A stretch of 64,000 bases of DNA from Paenibacillus tundrae (GCF_036884255.1 NZ_CP145605.1:1860001-1924000); one strand, 5' to 3'. Shown: positions 46,609-56,471, counted from the stretch's first letter. Program-made: numbers and translations. The notes: generated from the letters alone by a model not told the origin.

Positions 46609-48498
46609 ATGATGACATTGGTGCGCTTACATGAAGTATCTAAGGAATGGAACGGAATAGAATTATTTACAGGATTGCAGCTAGAAATTAATGAAGGGGA
46701 GAGACTGGCGATTCTGGGATCCAACGGTTGTGGCAAAACGACTTTGCTGCGCATGATTCTAGGGGAAGAAGAGGGCGGAGGAAGGATCGAGCGTGCTTTG
46801 CCACAGCAGAACTGGGGATTTATGCGTCAACGCTCTCAGATCGAACCTGGGATGAAGGTGCTGGATGCAGTTCGTCAGGAGAGTGGGCAAATTTACGAGG
46901 TCAAGCGTAAGCTCATAGAACTGGAAGGACATTTAAGTGCGTGCGGTGCCGGAGAAGAGCAACAATGGATGGAAGCCTACACGGTAGCAATGGAAGAATA
47001 CGAGCAATTGAACGGTTATATGTGGGAGACTGAGGTTGAGAAGGTATTGACGCGGCTTGGATTAACGTCTGAGCATTGGAGCAGACCCTATGATTCTTTG
47101 AGTGGCGGACAAAAAACAAAAGCTAGGCTTGCTGGATTATTGGTCAGTAAACCGAAGTTTCTCATTCTGGATGAGCCAACGAACCATTTGGACGAAGAAA
47201 GCATGCGCTGGTTAGAGGGCTGGCTATCCGCTTATACAGGCACACTCTTGTTTGTGTCACATGACCGAACGTTTATTGATGAAGTGGCAACAGGGGTCAT
47301 TGAGTTTAGCTCAGACAAACTCGTCAAGTACAAGGGTGGGTACACCGCATACAAAGGTCACAAAGAACGGGAATTACGGGAACAGGAGGCTCTGTATCGT
47401 AAACAAGAATTAGAGAAGAAGGCATTAGAAGAGACAATTCGTAACTACCAGCAGTGGTTTCATAAAGCGCATAATTCAGCAACCGACGTTGAGGTCAAAA
47501 TCACCCAGAGCTTTTACAAAGCCAAGGCAAACAAGAACATCTCTCGTTACCATGCCAAGCAAAAGCAGCTTGAACGGTTGGAGAACGAGCGCGTGGATAA
47601 GCCACGAGAGGCTACTCGGTTAAACATGGAACTAAATATGAAGTCTCTCGGTGCACGCCAGCTCCTAAGATTGAATCAGGTTGAGTTTGCTTATCCTGGG
47701 GAGAATCCTCTATTTCATGGATTGAACGTTGCAGTAGAGCGAGGGGATCGTCTGGCTGTACGTGGCCTCAATGGTACGGGGAAGACGACATTGCTTAAAC
47801 TGATGATTGGAGAGCTTGAGCCTGTACAAGGGGATGTGACAAGGAATCCCGGGCTGAAGATCGGTTACTTTTCACAAGAACTCGAAGGACTTCCAGAAGA
47901 GCAGACATTGCTGGACAGCTTGCTTAGTCTGCCTTCCATGACACAGAGTGCGGCACGTACGATTTTGGGATGTTTCCTCTTTTCTAGAGAAGATGTATTC
48001 AAGCGAATTGGGGATTTGAGTATGGGAGAGAAGTGTAGAGTGGCTTTCTTGCGGCTGTATTTCGGAGGAGCGAACCTGCTTGTGCTAGACGAACCAACCA
48101 ACTATCTCGACATTGATACCCAGGAAGTTATGGAAAATGTATTAAAACAGGCTTCCGGTGCATTTGTTTTAGTCTCACATGATCGAATGTTAACCAAAGA
48201 GCTTGCCAATCGGTTGCTTGACCTCAAATCAGATGGTACGGCGATTTACTTCGAAGGTGGGGTAGAAGACTGGGAACAATCTCATGTTCTAAGAGAATCG
48301 GCATTACAGAACAGAGATTCTGATGATGAACGATTGCGTCTGGAGATGCGACTGTCTGAGTTGTTATCTCCAATGAATCGTGCCACAAGAGATAGCGAGG
48401 ATCAGACGAAGCTAGAACCGGAAGAGGAACGAGCGAAGGAAGCTGCGGAAATTCAGCGTATTAAGCAGCGGCTGGGGCAACTGCATCAATCAAATTGA
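46609..48498 (+). CDS. ABC-F family ATPase (ribosome-protection / translation factor type)
   Basis: 629-residue soluble protein with two ABC domains and no membrane part. Domain 1: GSNGCGKTT (about 36-44), LSGGQ, LILDEPTNHLDE. The interdomain linker of about 80 residues (KELREQEALYRKQELEKK region) is helical and reaches the ribosome in this family. Domain 2: GLNGTGKTT, degenerate signature LSMGEK, LVLDEPTNYLD. A charged C-terminal tail follows. Some ABC-F proteins give resistance to lincosamides, streptogramins or pleuromutilins (Vga, VmlR, Lsa); others are housekeeping. The leader with terminator suggests drug-inducible attenuation (inference). Start at 46609 or 46612; GGAAGGATG lies 9-12 bases upstream. 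Confidence 0.88.
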   Translation: MMTLVRLHEVSKEWNGIELFTGLQLEINEGERLAILGSNGCGKTTLLRMILGEEEGGGRIERALPQQNWGFMRQRSQIEPGMKVLDAVRQESGQIYEVKRKLIELEGHLSACGAGEEQQWMEAYTVAMEEYEQLNGYMWETEVEKVLTRLGLTSEHWSRPYDSLSGGQKTKARLAGLLVSKPKFLILDEPTNHLDEESMRWLEGWLSAYTGTLLFVSHDRTFIDEVATGVIEFSSDKLVKYKGGYTAYKGHKERELREQEALYRKQELEKKALEETIRNYQQWFHKAHNSATDVEVKITQSFYKAKANKNISRYHAKQKQLERLENERVDKPREATRLNMELNMKSLGARQLLRLNQVEFAYPGENPLFHGLNVAVERGDRLAVRGLNGTGKTTLLKLMIGELEPVQGDVTRNPGLKIGYFSQELEGLPEEQTLLDSLLSLPSMTQSAARTILGCFLFSREDVFKRIGDLSMGEKCRVAFLRLYFGGANLLVLDEPTNYLDIDTQEVMENVLKQASGAFVLVSHDRMLTKELANRLLDLKSDGTAIYFEGGVEDWEQSHVLRESALQNRDSDDERLRLEMRLSELLSPMNRATRDSEDQTKLEPEEERAKEAAEIQRIKQRLGQLHQSN

Positions 48499-48651
48499 GC
48501 TGTATTGTGTGAAACCGCAAGATGTTATCCTTCAAGTTTTCCTGACTAAAGGGTGAAGAATCTAGGTATAACAGCGACCTTTAAACTTGTTCCGTTGTCA
48601 GAATGGTAAGCCCATATCGTCCCATATTCGACTGATATCGAAGTATAACGG

Positions 48652-48680
48652 TTGCTATTTCATTCGATATTGAATATAAT
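48652..48680 (+). promoter_or_regulatory. Promoter of the pheST operon
   Basis: TTGCTA (48652-48657) and TATAAT (48675-48680) with a 17-base spacer. Leader of about 395 bases. Confidence 0.7.
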
Positions 48681-48686
48681 AATGAA

Positions 48687-49048
48687 CGATCATCAACAGC
48701 TTGCCTCGAAGAGAGGCTGTACGTACTTGAAGGTTGTTGATATAGGTTTTTCTAACATGTAAACGCAATGATGGAGATAAGTAAGTAGTGCCTCTGTACA
48801 GGGAGGAAGCGCCGTAGATTGAGAGCGTTTCTGTAGAACAAGGCTGCCGAAATTCACTCCGAAGCGGTTCCCTGAACTTGATGATGCACGTTGTGCTGCG
48901 ACAGTAGGGGTAAACGGTTAACGGTCGTTATTCCGTACAAAGTGAGACAGACGTATTGCAGGCCAGTAGCTTCAAGCAATATCGTTGTCTAACAAGGGTG
49001 GTACCACGGTCTTTTCGTCCCTTTTGGGGAGAAAAGGCCTTTTTTTGT
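48687..49048 (+). promoter_or_regulatory. T-box leader of pheST, phenylalanine-specific
   Basis: The T-box AAGGGTGGTACCACGG lies at 48994-49009. The terminator hairpin (GGTCTTTTC 49008-49016 with GAAAAGGCC 49031-49039, then T7) follows. The likely specifier is TTC (48853-48855) in GAAATTCACTCC, a Phe codon, matching the enzyme encoded. Uncharged tRNA-Phe should relieve termination. Confidence 0.9.
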
Positions 49049-49082
49049 TGCAAATTACACTATAAAAAGGGGGCATTTACAC

Positions 49083-50117
49083 ATGAAAGAACGTTTAGAG
49101 GCATTGAAGATCGAAGCGTTGGAACAGTTGTCTGGCGTGAACGATCCACAGACGCTGGGTGATCTGCGTGTAAAGTATTTAGGTAAAAAAGGTGCATTGA
49201 CTGAGATTTTGCGCGGTATGGGTGCATTAAGTGCAGAGGAACGTCCAGTCATTGGGCAGGTTGCGAATGATGTACGTAGTGCGATTGAGGAAGTCATCGA
49301 CAGCAAGCAAATTCAGTTCCAGAAGGAAGAGACAGCGAAACGTCTGCAATCAGAGAAAATTGATGTCACTCTTCCAGGACGTCGCGGACGCCAGGGTGGA
49401 TTACACCCTCTGACTAAAGTGGTGCAGGAGATTGAAGATATTTTCATCGGAATGGGTTACCGTGTAGCAGAAGGGCCAGAGGTAGAGATGGACTACTACA
49501 ACTTCGAGGCTCTGAATCTGCCTAAGAATCACCCAGCACGTGATATGCAAGACTCCTTCTACGTTACAGAAGACTTGCTGATGCGTACTCATACATCGCC
49601 TGTTCAGGTGCGTACGATGCAGAGCATGAAGGGTGAGGTTCCTGTCAAAGTCATCTGCCCAGGTAAGGTTTACCGCCGAGATGATGATGATGCAACGCAT
49701 TCCTTCCAATTCAATCAAGTCGAAGGTCTCGTAATTAGCGAGAACATTCGGATGAGCGATCTGAAGGGAACGCTGCTGCAATTCGTACGTGAAATGTTCG
49801 GTGCTCACACTGAAATTCGTCTGCGCCCAAGCTTCTTCCCATTCACTGAGCCAAGTGCTGAGGTAGATGTAACGTGTGTACAATGCGGCGGCAGCGGCTG
49901 TCGTGTATGTAAACAAACAGGATGGCTTGAAATTCTTGGCGGTGGTATGGTTCACCCGAAAGTGTTAGAAATGGGTGGTTACGATCCTGAGAAGTATAGT
50001 GGATTCGCGTTCGGTATGGGTGTTGAGCGTATTGCCATGCTGAAGTATGGCATCGACGATATCCGTCATTTCTATAACAGTGATATGGCATTCCTCAAGC
50101 AATTCGGACGGCTATAA
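49083..50117 (+). CDS. pheS: Phenylalanine-tRNA ligase, alpha subunit
   Basis: Catalytic subunit of the alpha2-beta2 class II synthetase, 344 residues. N-terminal coiled coil (about 1-85). Class II motif 2 is [23 protein letters not shown] and motif 3 [10 protein letters not shown], near residue 316. [19 protein letters not shown] marks the beginning of the catalytic core. Start at 49083 with GGGGG about 10 bases upstream. It is first in the pheS-pheT operon, behind a T-box. Confidence 0.97.
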   Translation: MKERLEALKIEALEQLSGVNDPQTLGDLRVKYLGKKGALTEILRGMGALSAEERPVIGQVANDVRSAIEEVIDSKQIQFQKEETAKRLQSEKIDVTLPGRRGRQGGLHPLTKVVQEIEDIFIGMGYRVAEGPEVEMDYYNFEALNLPKNHPARDMQDSFYVTEDLLMRTHTSPVQVRTMQSMKGEVPVKVICPGKVYRRDDDDATHSFQFNQVEGLVISENIRMSDLKGTLLQFVREMFGAHTEIRLRPSFFPFTEPSAEVDVTCVQCGGSGCRVCKQTGWLEILGGGMVHPKVLEMGGYDPEKYSGFAFGMGVERIAMLKYGIDDIRHFYNSDMAFLKQFGRL

Positions 50118-50124
50118 CCTTAAA

Positions 50125-50302
50125 GTGCATGTTCAAAAAGGAAGGTTTTCAGTACCGAGAAGATGGGATGAAGCTAGAAATGGAGTAGCGGAGCGTAGGA
50201 AGAGCTACGTGAGCAACGGACATTTCGGCTGAATTCCATATTCGATGCTGAGATGCCGTCAGGCATTCTTCGTAATCAAAAGCGGACTCTTTGAACAACC
50301 TC
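50125..50302 (+). repeat. Intergenic repeat family, copy 2 (longest)
   Basis: About 178 bases bounded by TGTTCAAA (50130-50137) and TTTGAACA (50290-50297). The middle shows GAGTAGCGGAGCG and GAGCTACGTGAGC words and the end ATGCCGTCAGGCATTC. It occupies most of the 282-base gap between pheS and pheT. The last 45 bases match copy 1 in reverse orientation, and its ends match copy 3. Confidence 0.75.
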
Positions 50303-50399
50303 TTAAAAGTATATGCAGCATATGAAGAATTCAATAAAGATAGGCGTACCGAGCATTGAGCGCCAAACACTAATTTATAGATAAAGGAAGTGAACGTCC

Positions 50400-52853
50400 A
50401 TGAGAGTATCGACAGATTGGCTGTCTGATTATATTTCCCTAGAAGGTGCGACGCCACAGGAATTGGCGGAGAAGATCACCCGGGCGGGTATTGAGATTGA
50501 TGTAGTAGAGAACCGGAATCAGGGCGTAAATAAAGTGGTTGTCGGTTACGTAAAGAGCAAGGAAAAGCATCCGGATGCGGACAAATTAAACGTATGTATT
50601 ATTGATGCAGGACAAGAAGAAGAGCTACAGATCGTATGCGGCGCGAAAAATGTGGATGCAGGCCAAAAGGTTGCTGTAGCTCTTGTTGGCGCGAAGCTTC
50701 CTGGTGGGTTTGATATCAAAAAGGCGAAGCTGCGCGGCGTAGTTTCCCTTGGTATGATCTGCTCCGCAAAAGAGCTGGGCATGAACGACAAGCTGCTTCC
50801 TAAGGATCAGCAGGAAGGTATTCTCGTGTTACCAGAGCAAACGGAAATCGGAACACCAATCAGCCAGGTACTTGGATTGGATGATCATGTGCTTGAATTG
50901 GATCTGACCCCGAACCGTTCTGATTGTCTGAGTATGCGTGGTGCAGCTTATGAAGTAGGCGCGATTCTGGGACGTGAAGTAAACTTACCAGATCCGAAGC
51001 AACAGCTCGTTGAGATTAGCGATGCTGCTGCGAATCATATCTCCGTTGAAATTACAGCTACAGAGCAATGCGCTCATTACGCGGCTCGTTATATTACAGG
51101 CATTAAGCTCGGTGCTTCCCCGCTCTGGATGCAGAACCGACTGATGGCAGCGGGTGTTCGACCAATAAACAATATCGTTGATATCACGAACTACGTCATG
51201 CTGGAATATGGTCAACCGTTGCACGCCTTCGATGCGGATAAGCTGGAGAAGGGTCATATTGACGTGCGGATGGCGAAGGAAGGCGAAAGCATCGTAACGC
51301 TTGATGGTCAAGAGCGTAAGCTTGAGCCACATATGTTGATCATTACGGATGGTGTGAAACCAGTAGCCATTGCTGGGGTAATGGGTGGCGAGAATTCCGA
51401 AGTGTCGGAAGGAACGGTTAATCTGTTGCTGGAGTCCGCTAAGTTCGACGGCGGATCAGTTCGGAAAACGTCGCGCCAACTAGGGCTGCGTTCCGAAGCA
51501 AGCATGCGTTTTGAAAAAGAAGTTGATCCAGGTGCAGTAATTACAGCCCTAGACCGTGCTGCTGAGCTAATCCAGCGTTATGCTGAAGGTGAGGTTCATC
51601 AAGGTACGGTAGAAGCTGGTGCAGTTGCAGCAGAGAAACGGATCGTACAATTGTCTCTCGATAGACTTAATCGTTATCTGGGAACAGATCTGTCCTTGCT
51701 TGAAGTTAAAACGATCTTTGCTCGGCTACATTTCGCTTGTGGCGACGCTGAACAGGGTTTACTTGATGTTGAGGTCCCATCGCGTAGAGGGGACATCACA
51801 CTAGATGTTGACTTGTTCGAGGAAGTTGCTCGTCTGTATGGATATGACAATATTCCTACGACACTTATTGAAGGACCAACGACACCAGGTGCATACACTC
51901 GTTCGCAAGCAATGCGCCGCACTATTCGTGGCGTGCTTGCAGGTAGCGGCTGGCAGGAAATGATCAGTTATTCCTTCGTACACCCAGATAAAACGTCGCT
52001 ATTCCCTGCACTTACTGGTGACAGTAAGTATGTGAAGCTGGCGATGCCGATGAGTGAAGACCGTAGCGTGCTTCGCACAAGCATTTTGCCCCAGATGCTG
52101 GATGCAACAGTATACAATATGAATCGGAAACAGGATTCACTTGCAGTCTTTGAAGTTGGCAGTGTGTTCTTCACTGAAGAAGAGCAGTTGACTAAGCAGC
52201 CTCATGAAATTCCAGTTCTTAGCTTGTTGATCACTGGAAATCGTGCAGCCACACAGTGGAATGTAGGCGCAGAGAAAGTGGACTTCTTCGACTTGAAAGG
52301 TGCACTTGAGAACCTGTTTGCTTACCTCGGTCTAGAGCAACACATTCGCTTGGTAGCGAACAGCCCTGAAGGATTCCACCCAGGCCGTTCTGCTTCAGTA
52401 TACTTGGATGGAAAAAATGGAGAAGAAGGCAAGCTGATCGGTACGATGGGTCAATTGCATCCAGAACTGCAACAACAATATGATCTGAATGATGTATATA
52501 TCGCTGAGATCAGACTTGAAGCTATCTACAGTGAAGCTGATGCGGATATCCGTTATCGTGAGCTTCCTCGCTTCCCGGCAGTGGAGCGTGACATTGCTGT
52601 TGTAGTAAACAAAGATATTGAAGCCGGTGACATGATAAAAGCCATTCGTGAATCAGCGGGTGAGCTGCTACAGACGGTACAGGTATTCGATGTGTTCACA
52701 GGCAGCAAGCTGGGTGAAGATAAGAAGAGTGTAGCCATGGCACTGGTCTATCGCAATCGTGAGCGCACGCTTACTGATGAGGAAATTACCGAGGTACACG
52801 CTCGCGTCGTTGCTCGTCTTGAGGAGCAATTTGCAGCTGAATTGCGTAAATAG
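50400..52853 (+). CDS. pheT: Phenylalanine-tRNA ligase, beta subunit
   Basis: 817-residue partner of PheS responsible for tRNA binding and editing. N-terminal tRNA-binding OB-fold (about 40-150: VVGYVKSKEKHPDADKLNVC, then KLRGVVSLGMICSAKELG). B3/B4 editing domain near 210-390, B5 near 410-475, a catalytic-like domain, and a C-terminal anticodon-binding FDX-ACB domain (from about 725, RELPRFPAVERDIAVVV). Start at 50400 with AAGGAAGTG 8 bases upstream. The gap of 282 bases from pheS is unusually long and is filled by the repeat. Confidence 0.97.
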   Translation: MRVSTDWLSDYISLEGATPQELAEKITRAGIEIDVVENRNQGVNKVVVGYVKSKEKHPDADKLNVCIIDAGQEEELQIVCGAKNVDAGQKVAVALVGAKLPGGFDIKKAKLRGVVSLGMICSAKELGMNDKLLPKDQQEGILVLPEQTEIGTPISQVLGLDDHVLELDLTPNRSDCLSMRGAAYEVGAILGREVNLPDPKQQLVEISDAAANHISVEITATEQCAHYAARYITGIKLGASPLWMQNRLMAAGVRPINNIVDITNYVMLEYGQPLHAFDADKLEKGHIDVRMAKEGESIVTLDGQERKLEPHMLIITDGVKPVAIAGVMGGENSEVSEGTVNLLLESAKFDGGSVRKTSRQLGLRSEASMRFEKEVDPGAVITALDRAAELIQRYAEGEVHQGTVEAGAVAAEKRIVQLSLDRLNRYLGTDLSLLEVKTIFARLHFACGDAEQGLLDVEVPSRRGDITLDVDLFEEVARLYGYDNIPTTLIEGPTTPGAYTRSQAMRRTIRGVLAGSGWQEMISYSFVHPDKTSLFPALTGDSKYVKLAMPMSEDRSVLRTSILPQMLDATVYNMNRKQDSLAVFEVGSVFFTEEEQLTKQPHEIPVLSLLITGNRAATQWNVGAEKVDFFDLKGALENLFAYLGLEQHIRLVANSPEGFHPGRSASVYLDGKNGEEGKLIGTMGQLHPELQQQYDLNDVYIAEIRLEAIYSEADADIRYRELPRFPAVERDIAVVVNKDIEAGDMIKAIRESAGELLQTVQVFDVFTGSKLGEDKKSVAMALVYRNRERTLTDEEITEVHARVVARLEEQFAAELRK

Positions 52854-52992
52854 AACAGAAGTCAATTTTTTGAACAAAGATTAGCAGGAATTGCTTGAAG
52901 TCACATCGAATCCTTAGCATATAGAGGATCGATGTGACTTTTTTGGTTATACAGCTTAGAATCAACATACAGACTTGAAGGAGGGCACAACT

Positions 52993-55713
52993 GTGACTAC
53001 ACCTGATCGTACACGCGTCACCGTAGATATCTACGGGACTTCCTATAAACTGGTTGGCAGCAGTGCCGACTATATGAAACAAGTAGCTAATTTGGTGGAC
53101 GAGCGTATGAACGCTATTTCCAAACATCACTCTCGCTTAGATACACCGCGCATTGCGGTGTTAGCAGCAGTACATATGGCTGAGCAATCTCTTCAGACCC
53201 AGGAAATCCGGAATGAATTGAAAATGCTAACAGGTGAACGTACTGAACTTCGAAATGAAGTTAATCGTTTGAGCAAGATACAGAGCGAACATCAACAGGA
53301 GCTGGATCGCCGTGATCAAGCATTGGCTGAAGCGACCAAACTCAAAACTGAGGCTGAACAGGCCATGGCAAAGCTACGTGAGGAACAACAGGCTGAAATA
53401 GCCAAATTGAATTCCACTCTGGAGAATGAGCGCGCACAAGCAGCGGCGAAAGAGCAGAAACTCCAAGCTCAAACATCAGCGCAATTGAAAGAGAAGGAAG
53501 AGAAGACGTTAGCTCGCCTGAAAGAAGCGGAAGACAAGGCAGCGAGTCAGCTTAAGGCTGTTCAGGCACAGGCTGCAACTCAACTGAAAGAGGCACAGGC
53601 AAGTGCCAGAACACAATTAGAGCAAGCCGAAGCTAAAGCAGCTGCCCAATATAAGGAACTGCAAAATAAAGTGGCTGCTCAACTAAAAGAAGCAGAGAGC
53701 CGGGCTGTTGCTGAACGACAGCAGCTAGAAGTGCAGGCAGCGCAGCAAGTTCAGGCTGCCAAAGAACAAGCAGAAGCTGCGATCTTGTCAGAATTAGAGC
53801 AAGCGGAAACTCAGTTGCAACAAGCGAAGGAAGAAGCAGAACTGAAGTACAACGCGTTGAAGTCTGAATTGGAGCAACGTATCCAGGAAGCAGAACAATC
53901 TGCTACAGATCAGGCACTACAGCTTACTGAGAAGGCGAAGCAAGATCGGATGTTGTTGGAGCAACAGGCTGACGAGAAGCGTCTTGCAGAGATTGAGGAG
54001 CTGCGGGCTTCGTTCCAAGAGTCATCGGAACAGGCTGAATTGGAATGGATGGAGAAAGAGGCGGCTTACGAAGAGCAGCTGCAGCAAGAGAAGCAAGCTG
54101 CGACAGCTGAACTTGCGGCGGCTCGTGCAACTGCCGAGTCTAGATTACATGAAGAACAAGAGAAGCTACATCAGCAGTTGGAAGCTGAACGTGAACTCGC
54201 TGAATCTCGTCTGAAGGACGTGGGCACACAGCTTAGTAATGTGGCAGAGCAACTCAAACAAGCTCAAGAAGTCGTCGTGGATCAAGAACAACAACTTCAC
54301 AGTGAGCGAGAGCAACTACGAACTTTACGCGAGGAACAAGAAGTGCGTAAACAGCAACAAGAAACACACACACGGCGTATTACGGAGCTTGAGCATCAGC
54401 TTGAGCAGTTGAAGAACGATCGTACCGAGCTTCAGGAACAGTTGCGTGAAACAGAATCGCTTCTACAACAAACTCTTGAAACCGAACAACAATGGAAAGA
54501 ACAATACAACGAAACGATTGAGCGTGAATCTTCCCTTACAGCACAGCTTCGCAAAGTTCAGGAACAACAGGGCACGTTGGAACAGGAGATTCAGAAGCTT
54601 CGTGAATCCGAAGCGAAGTCGGAAGATGAGCAGCGCAGACTGCAAAAAGTGCTGGAGCAGGCTCATGCGGCTGTACGTACATTGCAGCATGAGATTAGCA
54701 CATTGACGCAGAATGAACAGTCATGGAAAGACCTTGCTGAGCAGCGTCGACTCGAAATGGAAGAGTTGGAAACGCAGGTTCTTGAAGCTGTTGAACAGAA
54801 TGAGACGCTGGAAGCAGGTGTTCAGTCTCTACATGATGAGTTATCTGTCGTGAAGGATGAAGCAGAGCGTCATAAAGCAGCAGCAGAACGTTTCCAAAGC
54901 CAAGCTGGTGAATGGGAACAAGAGCGTCTTCAGCTTGATCGCGAGATGGGTGAACTTCGAGAGGAACTGAATAAGCTGCAAGAGAGTTATAAGCAGATCC
55001 GCCATGATTATGGAGATGCTCTCCAGCGCGAAGAGGACTACACTCGCAAGCTTGATGAGTTGGCTGTGGATAAGGATACGCTTGAGAAGCAGCTGTCTGC
55101 GACTCGCAATGAAGTACAGCAGTTATCTACACGAATAGATGAGCAGGCAAGTTTACTTGCGCAGACGGAGGAAGAAGCATTGGAATGGCAGATCAAGCAC
55201 GAAGAGCTAACTGCCAAACAATCAGACCTGTCTTCCCGTTTACAGGCGCTAACCGATAGAGAAGAGCAACTTCAAGAGCAACTTCGTTCAAAAGCTGCAG
55301 AGTCGGAGCAAAATGATCAAGTTTGGCAGCGACGTGCCGACGAGTGGGCAGCACAGGAGCAATCCTGGCAAGAACGCTGGACTGCATTGGAGAATGAGAT
55401 GAATGTCTGGCAGAAAGAAAGTGCTGCAAGTGCTGAGAAGGTTGAAGAGCTAGAACAAGAGCGTCAGCAATTAGATCAGCTACGTGCAGAGGCTACCTCT
55501 GAGAAACAAGCTCTGGAGCATGAACTGCTTGAGATCAGTGACCGTTATGAGCTTGCTGCGAATCAGCTTCGCTTGTTACAAGTCGAACGTGAAATGGAGC
55601 AAGAGAAGGCGGAGCAACTGAACACGGAGCATCGACAGTTGAAAGATGAATATACGAAGTTACAGACGGAGTATAACGAATGGATTGAATTGATTGAACA
55701 GGATCAGAATTAA
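52993..55713 (+). CDS. zapA: ZapA-domain cell-division protein with a giant coiled-coil extension
   Basis: Start GTG at 52993 with GAAGGAGGG 7 bases upstream gives 906 residues. The first 85 residues form a ZapA domain (RVTVDIYGTSYKLVGSSADY, MKQVANLVDERM, LDTPRIAVLAAVHMAEQSL). The remaining about 820 residues are almost unbroken coiled coil, rich in Glu, Gln, Ala, Lys and Arg. Within it, near residues 170-260, are Ala-rich repeats of the AQLKEAE type. Ordinary ZapA is 80-110 residues, promotes FtsZ bundling and is membrane-free. The locus pheT-zapA-mutS2 is conserved in bacilli. The fusion is large and not a frameshift: the reading frame is continuous. Function of the extension is unknown. 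Confidence 0.85.
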   Translation: MTTPDRTRVTVDIYGTSYKLVGSSADYMKQVANLVDERMNAISKHHSRLDTPRIAVLAAVHMAEQSLQTQEIRNELKMLTGERTELRNEVNRLSKIQSEHQQELDRRDQALAEATKLKTEAEQAMAKLREEQQAEIAKLNSTLENERAQAAAKEQKLQAQTSAQLKEKEEKTLARLKEAEDKAASQLKAVQAQAATQLKEAQASARTQLEQAEAKAAAQYKELQNKVAAQLKEAESRAVAERQQLEVQAAQQVQAAKEQAEAAILSELEQAETQLQQAKEEAELKYNALKSELEQRIQEAEQSATDQALQLTEKAKQDRMLLEQQADEKRLAEIEELRASFQESSEQAELEWMEKEAAYEEQLQQEKQAATAELAAARATAESRLHEEQEKLHQQLEAERELAESRLKDVGTQLSNVAEQLKQAQEVVVDQEQQLHSEREQLRTLREEQEVRKQQQETHTRRITELEHQLEQLKNDRTELQEQLRETESLLQQTLETEQQWKEQYNETIERESSLTAQLRKVQEQQGTLEQEIQKLRESEAKSEDEQRRLQKVLEQAHAAVRTLQHEISTLTQNEQSWKDLAEQRRLEMEELETQVLEAVEQNETLEAGVQSLHDELSVVKDEAERHKAAAERFQSQAGEWEQERLQLDREMGELREELNKLQESYKQIRHDYGDALQREEDYTRKLDELAVDKDTLEKQLSATRNEVQQLSTRIDEQASLLAQTEEEALEWQIKHEELTAKQSDLSSRLQALTDREEQLQEQLRSKAAESEQNDQVWQRRADEWAAQEQSWQERWTALENEMNVWQKESAASAEKVEELEQERQQLDQLRAEATSEKQALEHELLEISDRYELAANQLRLLQVEREMEQEKAEQLNTEHRQLKDEYTKLQTEYNEWIELIEQDQN

Positions 55714-55754
55714 TCTCTGTGGATTTGGATATCATCCTGGCATTGAATTCTTAT

Positions 55755-55789
55755 AGTGCATGCTCAAAAGCGGGCTTTTTGAACAACCT
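55755..55789 (+). repeat. Intergenic repeat family, copy 3 (ends only)
   Basis: 35 bases combine the left end (AGTGCATG-TCAAAA) and right end (AAAGCGGGC..TTTGAACAACCT) of copy 2; the right 24 bases agree at 22 positions. It looks like an internally deleted copy. It lies between the zapA-like gene and the CuA lipoprotein gene. Confidence 0.65.
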
Positions 55790-55817
55790 ATTGTACAATT
55801 TGTTATAATGAAAGAAA

Positions 55818-55842
55818 GAGCTCCCAATGTTACGGGGGCTCC
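55818..55842 (-). terminator. Terminator of the CuA-type lipoprotein gene (minus strand)
   Basis: GAGCTCCC (55818-55825) pairs with GGGGGCTC (55834-55841, one G-U pair). On the minus strand a T-rich tract (CTTTCTTTC) follows, which fits the gene ending at 55856. Confidence 0.6.
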
Positions 55843-55855
55843 TTGTCTTGGTTAT

Positions 55856-56233
55856 CTATTCTTCAACAATAATTTTGGAGATCATGCTACTGTGCCCGCT
55901 ACCACAGAATACAGAACATGACATCTCAAATTCGCCGACTTGGTCAGGGATGATTACTTTTGAAGTGTTTTGGATGTCTAGTTGCAGTTTAAGTTCAGGC
56001 ACAAGCAAGCCGTGATTGCCATTTGTGTTTTCGTAAATAATGTTAACGGGAACCCCTTTTTTGAGGTGATACTCGGGCTTGTCGAACTCATAGTTGCTTG
56101 CCTTGATCACGAGTTCCTCACTTGCAGTAATTTCAGGATCAGCATCGCTGCCATTACTTGAGTTTCCTGATCCGCATGCTGCAAGAACCATAATCAACAT
56201 ACAAGCTACGAGCCAGGCTATACTTTTTTTCAT
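55856..56233 (-). CDS. Cupredoxin lipoprotein with a CuA-type copper motif
   Basis: 125 residues from the ATG at 56233 (AAGGGGGC is 6 bases upstream; the longer frame from 56287 lacks one). Signal peptide with lipobox L-A-A-C (about residue 20), a short Ser/Asn/Asp linker, then a cupredoxin fold. The end CSVFCGSGHSSM fits C-x3-C-x3-H-x2-M, the CuA site of cytochrome oxidase subunit II; a further His is in NGNHGLLVP. There is no transmembrane helix of subunit II and no oxidase gene nearby. It may be a CuA-like electron carrier or copper chaperone on the outer face of the membrane. Confidence 0.85.
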   Translation of the reverse strand: MKKSIAWLVACMLIMVLAACGSGNSSNGSDADPEITASEELVIKASNYEFDKPEYHLKKGVPVNIIYENTNGNHGLLVPELKLQLDIQNTSKVIIPDQVGEFEMSCSVFCGSGHSSMISKIIVEE

Positions 56234-56471
56234 CATGTGCCCCCTTATTGTAATAGATGGAATTTGAATGATTTCTTCAGTCATCATACCGCAAATTGAA
56301 TACGCCTGTACATGTGGGCTATGTCGTTTTATTGAAAATTATTCAGATTATGATGTGGTGTAGGGGAAGACTTCATAAAAAATAAACCTCATCAGGCTGT
56401 GAAGCCATCAGAGGTCTACGGATGAGCTATGTTACTGATCTAACGTGTTTAGCCAGGGTATAGCCTTGATC

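Noticed and set aside
49401..49955. 184-codon minus-strand frame within pheS
   Set aside because: Antisense shadow of pheS; no ribosome site or family resemblance.
52993..55713. Frameshift fusion of zapA with another gene
   Set aside because: The frame is continuous, there is no second ribosome site or start with a family match, and composition is even through the coiled coil.
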